Both the position numbers and the translations under genes were made by a program. This document shows, one piece after another, positions 1-5,089 of a stretch of 5,288 bases of DNA. This DNA comes from Oxalobacteraceae bacterium (lineage in GTDB: Bacteria > Pseudomonadota > Gammaproteobacteria > Burkholderiales > Burkholderiaceae_D). The notes under the pieces were generated by a model that was not told where the DNA came from, did not search any database, and was given only the letters and a program-made list of their open reading frames with translations. The stretch covers positions 1 to 5,288 of the forward strand of contig PKWO01000336.1 in assembly GCA_003132085.1 (NCBI GenBank), given 5' to 3'. Position 1 is the first letter of the stretch, and the number at the start of each line of letters is the position of its first letter.

Positions 1-100
1 GTGCCTCACGCGCCTCATCAAGATCATCCAGACGAAGTCGGGTAATGAAAAGCGGCCAAAAAATTCCTCCTCCGCAATTGATTTTCCCTATGGACCTCAC
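1..100 (-). CDS. Possible 5' end of an unrecognised gene, runs off the window
   Basis: A minus-strand frame opens with GTG at 100-98 and stays open to the window edge (33 codons). The GTG overlaps the TGA stop of the upstream minus-strand frame (99-97) in the GTGA arrangement typical of translationally coupled genes. The peptide begins VRSIGKINCGGGIFWPLFIT and continues with an acidic, helix-like RLRLDDLDEAREA. I do not recognise a family. An antisense plus-strand frame (2-133) is also open here, so the coding strand is uncertain. No good Shine-Dalgarno sequence precedes the GTG; coupling is the only argument for this start. Confidence is low. Confidence 0.22.
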   Translation of the reverse strand, partial: MRSIGKINCGGGIFWPLFITRLRLDDLDEAREA

Positions 101-353
101 CGATGTTTCATCGAAGTTGGCGCGGCGGTCTGAAGTACAAGTTGAGTTGCATCTATATATTCCAATAACGTCGCTTGAAAACTATCATCGCCAACTTCCA
201 CATCTGCATATCCGCTATTGATCAAGATGGTGTCTTTTAATGAGTCGATTGTCTTTTCGAGCACCGACAAAGAATGGACCGCTTTATATAAATTTTATTT
301 CAGAAACTGAAATTCACACTCTGCTAAGAATTTGGGAGCAAGGGCGTCATGCG
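97..353 (-). pseudogene. Unrecognised gene remnant cut by the insertion sequence
   Basis: One minus-strand frame reads from the edge of the insertion sequence to a TGA at 99-97, broken only by a TAA at 297-295. Before that stop it encodes a segment including DALAPKFLAECEFQFLK. After it comes a helix-rich stretch with VHSLSVLEKTIDSLKDTI and, later, DDSFQATLLEYIDATQLVLQ. First codon positions are purine-rich, which weakly favours coding. There is no ATG after the internal stop; TTG at 270-268 or GTG at 264-262 would be the only starts. The most economical reading is the 3' part of a host gene whose 5' part was lost or displaced at the insertion sequence and which then gained a stop. I do not recognise the family, and it could be a chance open frame. 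A competing plus-strand frame (ATG at 240) also enters the insertion sequence. Confidence 0.25.
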
Positions 354-374
354 CAGGGCCACCGCATCAAAACT
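352..374. repeat. Left terminal inverted repeat of the ISAs1-family element
   Basis: This 23-bp sequence contains CAGGGCCACCGCATCAAAAC and is the exact reverse complement of 1607-1629. It lies 24 bp beyond the transposase stop codon, so it is the transposase-distal end. Match was checked base by base; inward pairing ends at 375/1606. Confidence 0.93.
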
Positions 375-397
375 GATGAATTTTCAACACCTTACAT

Positions 398-1516
398 TTA
401 GATACCCAAGACGTCAGCAAGATACTCATTGTTCAGACAGGCCTTCAAGCGCTTTTTTGGCAAGCTCCGTTTAAGAGAATTCAGTCGTAATAGATTCATC
501 GCGATTTTCTTGACGATACTCATATTTTCCGGGGCATGATCGGTGCGTATGCGCGATGCATCCTCATTGAACGTCATATCCAGACACAAGTGCAGGCGGT
601 TTTCTATCTCCCAATGGCTTCGAATCGCCTGTGCAAATTTTTTCGAATCAGGGGCAAGCGAGCTTATGTAGTACCGCTTTTCCGACGAGATTCCTTCGCC
701 TGACTGCCGCAGGTATTCGACCATCGTCACGCTCTTCAAGCCAATCCATGCCTCGATATTTTCCCAATGGTCACAGGCCAACGCGACGCAACAACGCGTC
801 TCGGCGCGGCCGTGTCCTTTTTCTTCAGTGCGATGCCCCCAGCTCGAAAAATCTTTGTAGTTACGCCATTCTGTTTCGTTAAAAAATCCCTTGACCTTGT
901 CGCTCAATGTACCCTGATTGCCTTTGAGCCCCAAGACGTAATCGCCGTCTTCGCTGACAATCGCTTTGGCGATCTCTTTCTGACATCCCATGGCGTCGAG
1001 CGTGACGATACTGCCTCGCAGATCCAGGGCCGCGATTAATTCCGGAATCGCGGTGATTTCATTGGACTTCTCTTCCGTCTTTACTTGCCCTAACGTCAGA
1101 CCGTGATCGCACACGAACGCACTCACCACATGAATCGCTTGCTTGCCGCACAGCCGCTGATGGGAGCCGCGCGCTGTTTTTCCGTCGATCGCGACGATCT
1201 GCCCATCCAGGTTGGGACACAGTGTTCCCATCCACCAGATGAAGCACGTTTGAAATGTCGCGCTGTCCAATGCCGCAAATACCCGGCTAATCGTGTCATG
1301 CGAAGGAATGCCGTTTCTGACCTCGACATATTGCCTGAGCCACTCTTGCCTTTCCTTGCCTCATTCCTTGATCGACTCCCAATCATCCATCCCGCAGAGG
1401 GCCGCGCATAGCGTCAGAAATAAAATGTCGGTCAAGTTATATGCCGTCCTCCCGATGACGCGCGGATCGCGCAATCCTTCAAAGCACTCCTTTAATCCCC
1501 CAAAATCGACATCCAC
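398..1516 (-). pseudogene. ISAs1-family DDE transposase with an in-frame nonsense codon
   Basis: The frame runs from GTG at 1516 to TAA at 400-398, giving 372 codons, the normal length for this family (related to the E. coli H-repeat proteins). Codons 1-51 encode a recognisable N-terminal domain including LRDPRV and LTDILFLTLCAALCGMDDWE. Codon 52 (1363-1361) is TGA, followed in the same frame by GKERQEWLRQY and NGIPSHDTISRVFAALDSAT. There is no frameshift. The catalytic core is intact: VAIDGKT (Asp at codon 111), TLDAMGCQKEIA (Asp at codon 174), and HWEIEN with its Glu near codon 305. The family's LHW after this motif is LHL here, one base from TGG. The longest uninterrupted piece starts at a TTG at 1270, but that TTG aligns to an internal Leu and has no family start context. 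Readthrough or reinitiation is possible; a dead gene is more likely. A GGAGG sequence 5 bp before the GTG supports the start. Confidence 0.88.
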
Positions 1517-1521
1517 TTCCA

Positions 1522-1526
1522 CCTCC
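1522..1526 (-). promoter_or_regulatory. Ribosome binding site choosing the transposase GTG start
   Basis: On the minus strand GGAGG (1526-1522) lies 5 bases before GTG at 1516-1514. No ATG in the frame lies near the conserved N-terminus, so this site is the main reason to place the start at 1516 and not at the in-frame GTG at 1522, which would overlap the site. Confidence 0.6.
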
Positions 1527-1549
1527 GCTCCCCAGCGGAAAATGGAAAA

Positions 1550-1606
1550 GTAAACCTCATTTTTCTCTGGTTTACAACCCCTTATGTAAACGCTTGAAAG
1601 TAAACG
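1550..1606. repeat. Cluster of four GTAAAC motifs upstream of the transposase
   Basis: GTAAAC occurs on the plus strand at 1550-1555, 1586-1591 and 1600-1605, and inverted as GTTTAC at 1570-1575. The first and inverted copies form a 7-bp inverted repeat (GTAAACC / GGTTTAC, 12-bp loop). The last two extend to GTAAACG and are 14 bp apart. All lie between the right terminal repeat and the transposase start. They could be subterminal transposase-binding sites or part of its promoter; the sequence does not decide. No comparable cluster is seen at the left end. Confidence 0.6.
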
Positions 1607-1629
1607 AGTTTTGATGCGGTGGCCCTGCG
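1607..1629. repeat. Right terminal inverted repeat of the ISAs1-family element
   Basis: This 23-bp sequence includes GTTTTGATGCGGTGGCCCTG and is an exact reverse complement of 352-374. It is on the transposase-proximal side, about 90 bp before the GTG start. Confidence 0.93.
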
Positions 1630-1733
1630 TGACCTACGGGTTGCGCTACATTTGCTGTCAGGTAGCATCAACGCCCCTTTCTATTGTGATGAAACCTATT
1701 GGCTACGTCGGGGTCATCGTGAATTCTAAGTAG
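1630..1733 (+). other. Right flank of the insertion sequence, possible 3' gene fragment
   Basis: The plus frame beginning with GAC at 1631 is open for 32 codons to TAA at 1727-1729. It encodes DLRVALHLLSGSINAPFYCD followed by ETYWLRRGHREF. The residue mix is protein-like, but I recognise no family and no start is present, so it could be the tail of a gene interrupted or truncated by the insertion sequence. If the outer 9 bases on each side were a decayed target duplication, this frame would join the plus-strand frame entering the element on the left (…IHTLLRIWEQGRHA). Those 9 bases match at only 4 positions, so the join is unproven. Confidence 0.22.
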
Positions 1734-1762
1734 TTGCATATTTTTATATTTGCATATACAAT
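1734..1762 (+). promoter_or_regulatory. Predicted sigma-70 promoter of the MarR-type gene
   Basis: A -35-like TTGCAT (1734-1739) is followed after 17 bp by TACAAT (1757-1762), a 5/6 match to the -10 consensus. Transcription would begin near 1769 and give a leader of about 30 bases before the ATG at 1798. The octamer TTGCATAT occurs at 1734-1741 and again at 1750-1757. The region is very AT-rich. The -35 is weak, as expected of a regulated promoter. Confidence 0.55.
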
Positions 1763-1777
1763 TATTGTAGTTACAAT
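1757..1777 (+). promoter_or_regulatory. Overlapping palindromic operator, probably MarR self-repression site
   Basis: Three alternating half-sites lie here: TACAAT (1757-1762), ATTGTA (1764-1769) and TACAAT (1772-1777). The first two make a perfect 6-1-6 palindrome and the last two a perfect 6-2-6 palindrome. The first half-site is also the predicted -10 box, and the others cover the expected transcription start. MarR dimers typically bind palindromes of this size and block their own promoters. The binding protein is inferred from position, not shown. Confidence 0.55.
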
Positions 1778-1781
1778 CAAT

Positions 1782-1786
1782 GGAGA
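1782..1786 (+). promoter_or_regulatory. Ribosome binding site favouring the ATG at 1798
   Basis: GGAGA at 1782-1786 lies 11 bases before ATG 1798, somewhat long but usable. The upstream in-frame ATG at 1780 overlaps this site and has no purine-rich sequence before it, only the palindromic operator. The predicted transcript start near 1769 also leaves almost no leader for 1780. Confidence 0.5.
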
Positions 1787-1797
1787 AAGCAACCCAA

Positions 1798-2265
1798 ATG
1801 TTGGCCAAGACCGTCTCCAATCTTCAGGGCTGTACTAACTTCAAACTACGACGGTTGACGCGCCGGGTGTCGCAGCATTTCGACATTGAAATGAGCAAGG
1901 TTGGCCTCAAGACCACGCAGTACTCATTGCTGTCTCACGTGCTCAAAGTGGGGCACAGCCGTCCGGGCGAATTGGCACAAGCCATGACCATGGATGCCTC
2001 GACCCTGACACGCAATCTGAAACCGCTTGTCGATGCGGGCTGGGTCACTGTCACCGCAGGCTCAGACGCACGCAGTCGCACCGTGACGATCACTGAAGCG
2101 GGGCGCGACAAACGTCGTGAGGCACAACGGCACTGGAAAGCCGCGCAGGACGGCCTCAACCAGCTGCTTGGCGTGGAGCGACTGCTGGCCATGCATGCGC
2201 TGATGGACGAATCTCTTGAACTTCTGTCGCAGGTGCGGGAAGAGGGGGATAGCGGTGGAAAATGA
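1798..2265 (+). CDS. MarR-family winged-helix transcriptional regulator
   Basis: This encodes a 155-residue DNA-binding repressor, a normal size for MarR proteins, which act as cytoplasmic dimers and release DNA on binding a small molecule or on oxidation. The N-terminal dimer helix (about 10-35, CTNFKLRRLTRRVSQHFD) is followed by LKTTQYSLLSHVL. The helix-turn-helix is at 55-83 (RPGELAQAMTMDASTLTRNL, then KPLVDAGWV). The wing is at 85-102 with the hallmark SDARSRTVTITEAG (Asp90, Arg92), and a C-terminal helix completes the dimer interface. Cys12 is the only cysteine. An ATG at 1780 would add six residues, but the ribosome site and promoter fit 1798 better. The operator just upstream suggests autoregulation. 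Downstream genes on the same strand (MaoC-like enzyme 85 bp away, MATE exporter further on) are candidate targets. The ligand cannot be read from sequence. Confidence 0.93.
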   Translation: MLAKTVSNLQGCTNFKLRRLTRRVSQHFDIEMSKVGLKTTQYSLLSHVLKVGHSRPGELAQAMTMDASTLTRNLKPLVDAGWVTVTAGSDARSRTVTITEAGRDKRREAQRHWKAAQDGLNQLLGVERLLAMHALMDESLELLSQVREEGDSGGK

Positions 2266-2267
2266 GC

Positions 2268-2298
2268 ATCCCCTCTTGTTCAAGGTGAGGGAGGGGAT
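2268..2298 (+). terminator. Stem-loop after the MarR gene, weak terminator candidate
   Basis: ATCCCCTC (2268-2275) pairs perfectly with GAGGGGAT (2291-2298) across a 15-base loop, starting 2 bases after the MarR stop codon. No T-run follows (TCATCCGACC), so it is not a standard Rho-independent terminator. It may act as an attenuating or mRNA-stabilising hairpin between the regulator and the next gene. Confidence 0.35.
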
Positions 2299-2350
2299 TC
2301 ATCCGACCAGTGGGAATTCGATATTGATAGCTTCTACGAAGGGATAAGTC

Positions 2351-2800
2351 ATGCCAAAATTTATGGAAGATTTGAAGGTAGGAGAGACGTTTCGCTCTCC
2401 CATGCGGGTGGTCACCGAAAGTGAAATCATTCAATTTGCAGGGAAATACGACAACCAGCCTGCGCATACAGATATTGAACTCGCCAAGACAACGATGTTT
2501 AGGGGACTCGCGGCAAGCGGATGGCACACAGCAGCAATGTGTTTTCAGCTCGTCCTGGAAAGTGGTCTTGACCTAGCGGGAGGAATTGTTGGTTCCAACA
2601 TTGAAAACATCGTTTGGGCAAAGCCGGTCCGGCCCGGTGATTCGTTGTATGTAACCAGCGAAATACTGTCCATCAGTCCATCGGAAGGCAATCCGGCGCG
2701 CGGCATAGTTCGCTTGAAGCACACCACGTATAACCAAGCCGATGAGCTGGTCATGAGCATGATCGGCAATGTATTGACTTCTACCAAGCCCAATACCTAA
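2351..2800 (+). CDS. MaoC-like dehydratase (hot-dog fold, R-hydratase type)
   Basis: This 149-residue single-domain protein belongs to the MaoC / (R)-specific enoyl-CoA hydratase superfamily, cytoplasmic enzymes that add water to or remove it from acyl-CoA thioesters. The hydratase motif is at 29-53: FAGKYDNQPAHTD, followed by MFRGLAASGWHTAAM. Asp34 and His39 have the five-residue spacing of the catalytic Asp/His pair of PhaJ-type hydratases. WAKPVRPGDSLYV (about 89-101) matches the conserved strand region that follows, and the length is normal for a stand-alone domain. AAGGGA at 2339-2344 lies 6 bases before the ATG. The substrate is unknown; this MaoC subgroup is often an orphan gene annotated only as dehydratase. 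It follows the MarR gene after 85 bp and precedes the DUF2917 gene by 45 bp. Confidence 0.92.
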   Translation: MPKFMEDLKVGETFRSPMRVVTESEIIQFAGKYDNQPAHTDIELAKTTMFRGLAASGWHTAAMCFQLVLESGLDLAGGIVGSNIENIVWAKPVRPGDSLYVTSEILSISPSEGNPARGIVRLKHTTYNQADELVMSMIGNVLTSTKPNT

Positions 2801-2845
2801 TACCAGTCGATCTAGAAACGGCGATTCCCAAAGCCATATGAGTTC

Positions 2846-3226
2846 ATGATGAATGTCACTTTTCAACAACACGCTTCGGCCAGTGCGCAGCGCTCGCCGC
2901 ACCCATCGAATTCAGTCGCGGGCTTGATGTTAGACCCAGCCGGACGGGAGCTGCAGTTGGACAAGCGGCAGCATGTGACCCTGCGCGTTGCAGTCGGCTG
3001 GGGCGTTCAAGCATTGAGCGGCGCCGTCTGGATTACGCAGGATTGGGATATCCGCGACATCGTGCTCGAAGCCGGGCAATCATTCGCGATTGATCGGCCC
3101 GGAACGGTACTGGTGTCAGCGTTGGATCAAGCCACAGTCTGCGTTGTACACGAGCCAAGTCGCGCCGCTGCGGCAGGACTGCGCACGGCACCCGCGCTCC
3201 CGGCAACATCGTCCATCGCGGCGTGA
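2846..3226 (+). CDS. DUF2917 domain-containing protein
   Basis: This is a 126-residue protein of unknown function. The central part (about 33-101) matches my recall of DUF2917, a small beta-rich, cupin-like domain common in Burkholderiales. It has a Leu/Val-patterned LQLDKRQHVTLRVAVGWGVQ, then the diagnostic SGAVWITQDWDIRDIVLEAG, then a strand pair ending VLVSALDQATVCVV. The signature is the G-x-VWIT-q-x-x-D-x-RD-x-x-L-x-x-G pattern. The first 25 residues and the Ala/Pro-rich tail (104-126) look disordered. No signal peptide or membrane segment is seen. The start is one of two adjacent ATGs (2846 or 2849), with only a weak upstream purine stretch. The GNAT gene follows after 60 bp. The biochemical role is unknown for the family. 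Confidence 0.85.
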   Translation: MMNVTFQQHASASAQRSPHPSNSVAGLMLDPAGRELQLDKRQHVTLRVAVGWGVQALSGAVWITQDWDIRDIVLEAGQSFAIDRPGTVLVSALDQATVCVVHEPSRAAAAGLRTAPALPATSSIAA

Positions 3227-3286
3227 TTGCTGGTTCGACACGATACGGTTTCAGCTAAATTCATTTCGAATCAATAGGAAACTCGC

Positions 3287-3973
3287 ATGGCACGCGTTCA
3301 ATATACGTTGCTCGACGACGCTCGACCTCTACCCAGCTCTCCGCTCTCGCTGCTGACAGGCTTGTCCTGCGATAAAGCCGACGGCCGCTGGCTTCTCAAC
3401 GATCGAACTGCGATTTCGATACGTGCCGCGCGTCCGGATGACACAGCGATGCTGCAAATCCTGGTGCGCGGACTTTCGCTGAAGAGCCGTCACCTCCGGT
3501 TCTTTCATGCCATACGCGAACTTCTGCCCGACCTGCTGGCACAGTTTACCCGCGCCGATCCGACGCAGGAAATGAGCTTGCTGGCGCTGATTCAGCAAGA
3601 CGGGCAGCAGATGCCGGTGGCGATGGCGCAATACGTCAGCGCACCCTACCCGGAGCGCTGTGATTTCGCCGTTGTAGTGGCCGATATGTGGCAGCGTCAC
3701 GGTATCGGGATCCGTCCGTTACGCAATCTGATCTGCATCGCTAGCGCTGCCGGCCTGGAAATGATCGAAGGCGACGTCCTGGACGAAAATGAACCGATAC
3801 GGCAATTGATGAAGGACATGGGATTTACCCTCGCGCCGCATCCTGATGGCCCGTATTTGATGAAAGCGTTCAAACCTCTGGCGCCGCCAGCGTGGAAATG
3901 CTACGCATGGGCCGCTCTTCTCAGCCGCGGTCGAGTTGGGGGCAAGAGTTTTTCAGACCATTGCGTAAATTAA
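3287..3973 (+). CDS. GNAT-family N-acetyltransferase
   Basis: This is a 228-residue protein of the Gcn5-related acetyltransferase superfamily, which transfers acetyl groups from acetyl-CoA to an amine. Residues 43-75 (ISIRAARPDDTAMLQILVRG, then LSLKSRHLRFFHAIREL) match the N-terminal part seen in the Pat-like group that also occurs fused to acyl-CoA synthetases. Motif A is at 127-142: FAVVVADMWQRHGIGI, with the Q-x-x-G-x-G acetyl-CoA pyrophosphate loop (Gln136, Gly139, Gly141). It is followed by ASAAGLEMIEGDVLDENEPI and MKDMGF, the usual motif B region. AGGAA at 3276-3280 lies 6 bases before the ATG. About 30 C-terminal residues after MKAFKPL (from 199) do not look like the fold and may be an extension or result of a lost stop. 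The substrate is unknown; protein lysine acetylation is one possibility. Confidence 0.88.
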   Translation: MARVQYTLLDDARPLPSSPLSLLTGLSCDKADGRWLLNDRTAISIRAARPDDTAMLQILVRGLSLKSRHLRFFHAIRELLPDLLAQFTRADPTQEMSLLALIQQDGQQMPVAMAQYVSAPYPERCDFAVVVADMWQRHGIGIRPLRNLICIASAAGLEMIEGDVLDENEPIRQLMKDMGFTLAPHPDGPYLMKAFKPLAPPAWKCYAWAALLSRGRVGGKSFSDHCVN

Positions 3974-4089
3974 GAATTTCAGTATTTGGCGAAGAGACTC
4001 AGACATCAAGACCACGTCAACCACGGGCCATCCTAGGGACGTCGTGCCCAGCACACACAGTAAGTCATATCGATAAGGAAGAATGAATT

Positions 4090-5025
4090 ATGCGATTTCT
4101 AATAGTAGGTGCAGGCGCACTTGGTGGCTATTTTGGAGGGAGATTGCTTGAGGCCAAGCGCGATGTGACTTTTTTGCTTCGGCCTCGCCGTGCGGCCGAA
4201 TTGGACAAGACAGGGCTAGTGATAAGAAGCCGTTTTGGAGACATTAATCTGCCACCACCACCACATATTTTTGCAGACAAAATCCGGGAACGGTTCGACG
4301 TTGTTATCGTTGCCTGCAAGGCGTTTGACCTGGAGCAAACGATGGAATCGTTCGCCCCCGCTGTCGGATCCGAGACCGCCATTCTGCCCTTGCTAAACGG
4401 TATGCGGCACCTCGATCAGTTGGCAGCGCGCTTTGGCAAACAACATGTACTCGGCGGGCAATGCATGATCTCGGCCGCGCTCGATCAAAACGGCACCGTA
4501 TTGCATCTGAACGATACTCACGCGCTGGCATTCGGGGAACAGGATGGGGCGCATTCGGCACGCGTCGAGGCACTTGCATTAGCCTTCTCGGGCGCTGGAT
4601 TCGATGCGTATACGAGTAAGGAAATCCTGCAGGAAATGTGGGAAAAATGGGTGTTCATTGCCTCGGCTGCGAGTATTACCTGCCTGATGCGCGCGACAAT
4701 TGGCGACATCGTCAGCGCCGGCGTAGCGGATTTGGCCGTCGCCTTGCTTGACGAATGCGGCGAAGTCGCGGCAAGCAACGGCTTTGCCCCACGCCAGGCC
4801 GCTATCGAGCGCGGCCGCGCCATTCTGAGCGTACCTGGCTCTCCGCTGACCGCCTCGATGTTCAAAGACATTGAGCGGGGCGCTCCGATCGAGGCCGACC
4901 ATATCGTCGGTGATTTGCTGCTCCGCAGCGCTCTGCAAACACGCAAGCAATCGCTCCTTCGCATTGCATACGCACATCTGAAAGCATACGAGGCCCGCCG
5001 GACACGCGAAGGGCGTCTGGCATGA
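4090..5025 (+). CDS. 2-dehydropantoate 2-reductase family protein (PanE/ApbA type)
   Basis: This is a 311-residue NADPH-dependent oxidoreductase of the ketopantoate reductase family, slightly longer than E. coli PanE. The Rossmann nucleotide loop is GAGALGG at 7-13. Residues matching the known active site are present: Lys77 (VACKAFD), Asn103 (PLLNGM), Lys186 (WEKWVF), then SMFKDIERGAPIEADHIVG with Ser256, Asp260 and Glu268, corresponding to E. coli Lys72, Asn98, Lys176, Ser244, Asp248 and Glu256. The enzyme therefore looks catalytically competent. Reduction of ketopantoate to pantoate in pantothenate/CoA synthesis is the default role, but betaproteobacteria carry several paralogs acting on other 2-oxo acids, and no pantothenate genes are nearby, so no gene symbol is given. 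AAGGAAG at 4076-4082 precedes the ATG. A four-unit CCA repeat encodes PPPP at 55-58. The gene lies 116 bp after the GNAT gene and 64 bp before the MATE gene. Confidence 0.92.
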   Translation: MRFLIVGAGALGGYFGGRLLEAKRDVTFLLRPRRAAELDKTGLVIRSRFGDINLPPPPHIFADKIRERFDVVIVACKAFDLEQTMESFAPAVGSETAILPLLNGMRHLDQLAARFGKQHVLGGQCMISAALDQNGTVLHLNDTHALAFGEQDGAHSARVEALALAFSGAGFDAYTSKEILQEMWEKWVFIASAASITCLMRATIGDIVSAGVADLAVALLDECGEVAASNGFAPRQAAIERGRAILSVPGSPLTASMFKDIERGAPIEADHIVGDLLLRSALQTRKQSLLRIAYAHLKAYEARRTREGRLA

Positions 5026-5089
5026 GACGGGCTCGCAGAATATCAAAGCTGAAACTTGAACCAGCAAAGACAAAAATATGGAATTGAAA

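Larger units (their letters stand above)
352..1629 (-). mobile_element. ISAs1-family insertion sequence, probably inactive
   Basis: The element is about 1.28 kb, within the usual ISAs1-family size. It is bounded by a perfect 23-bp inverted repeat (352-374 and 1607-1629) and carries one transposase gene on the minus strand that nearly fills it. ISAs1-family tips normally begin CAGGG, so the true ends may be 354 and 1627, with the outer CG/CG a chance extension. The family usually makes 8-10 bp target duplications. The flanks (…GGGCGTCATG on the left, TGACCTACGG… on the right) do not match, so the flank has decayed or one end has recombined with another copy. The transposase has a nonsense codon, so the copy is unlikely to move unless helped in trans. 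Confidence 0.9.

Noticed and set aside
1123..1386. Minus-strand frame of 87 codons overlapping the transposase start, as possible evidence of a frameshifted orfA
   Set aside because: The conserved transposase N-terminus reads in the same frame as the catalytic part, with one TGA, so no frameshift product is needed.
2156..2527. Minus-strand open frame spanning the MarR-MaoC gap
   Set aside because: It overlaps the coding regions of two clearly recognised proteins on the other strand and has no domain of its own.
3329..3700. Minus-strand open frame of 123 codons
   Set aside because: It is the antisense shadow of the GNAT gene; no ribosome site or recognisable domain.
3961..3989. Possible promoter TTGCGT / TATTTG before the reductase gene
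   Set aside because: Each box matches consensus at only about three of six positions; not distinguishable from chance.
4031..4062. Possible hairpin (GGGC…GCCC) between the GNAT and reductase genes as a terminator
   Set aside because: The stem is only four base pairs with a long loop and no T-run.
3892..4086. Plus-strand 64-codon frame after the GNAT gene
   Set aside because: It overlaps the GNAT 3' end, has no ribosome site and no recognisable sequence. It might matter only if the GNAT tail proves frameshifted.
4518..4964. Minus-strand open frame of 148 codons
   Set aside because: It lies entirely antisense within the ketopantoate-reductase-family gene; long antisense frames are common in GC-rich codon usage.
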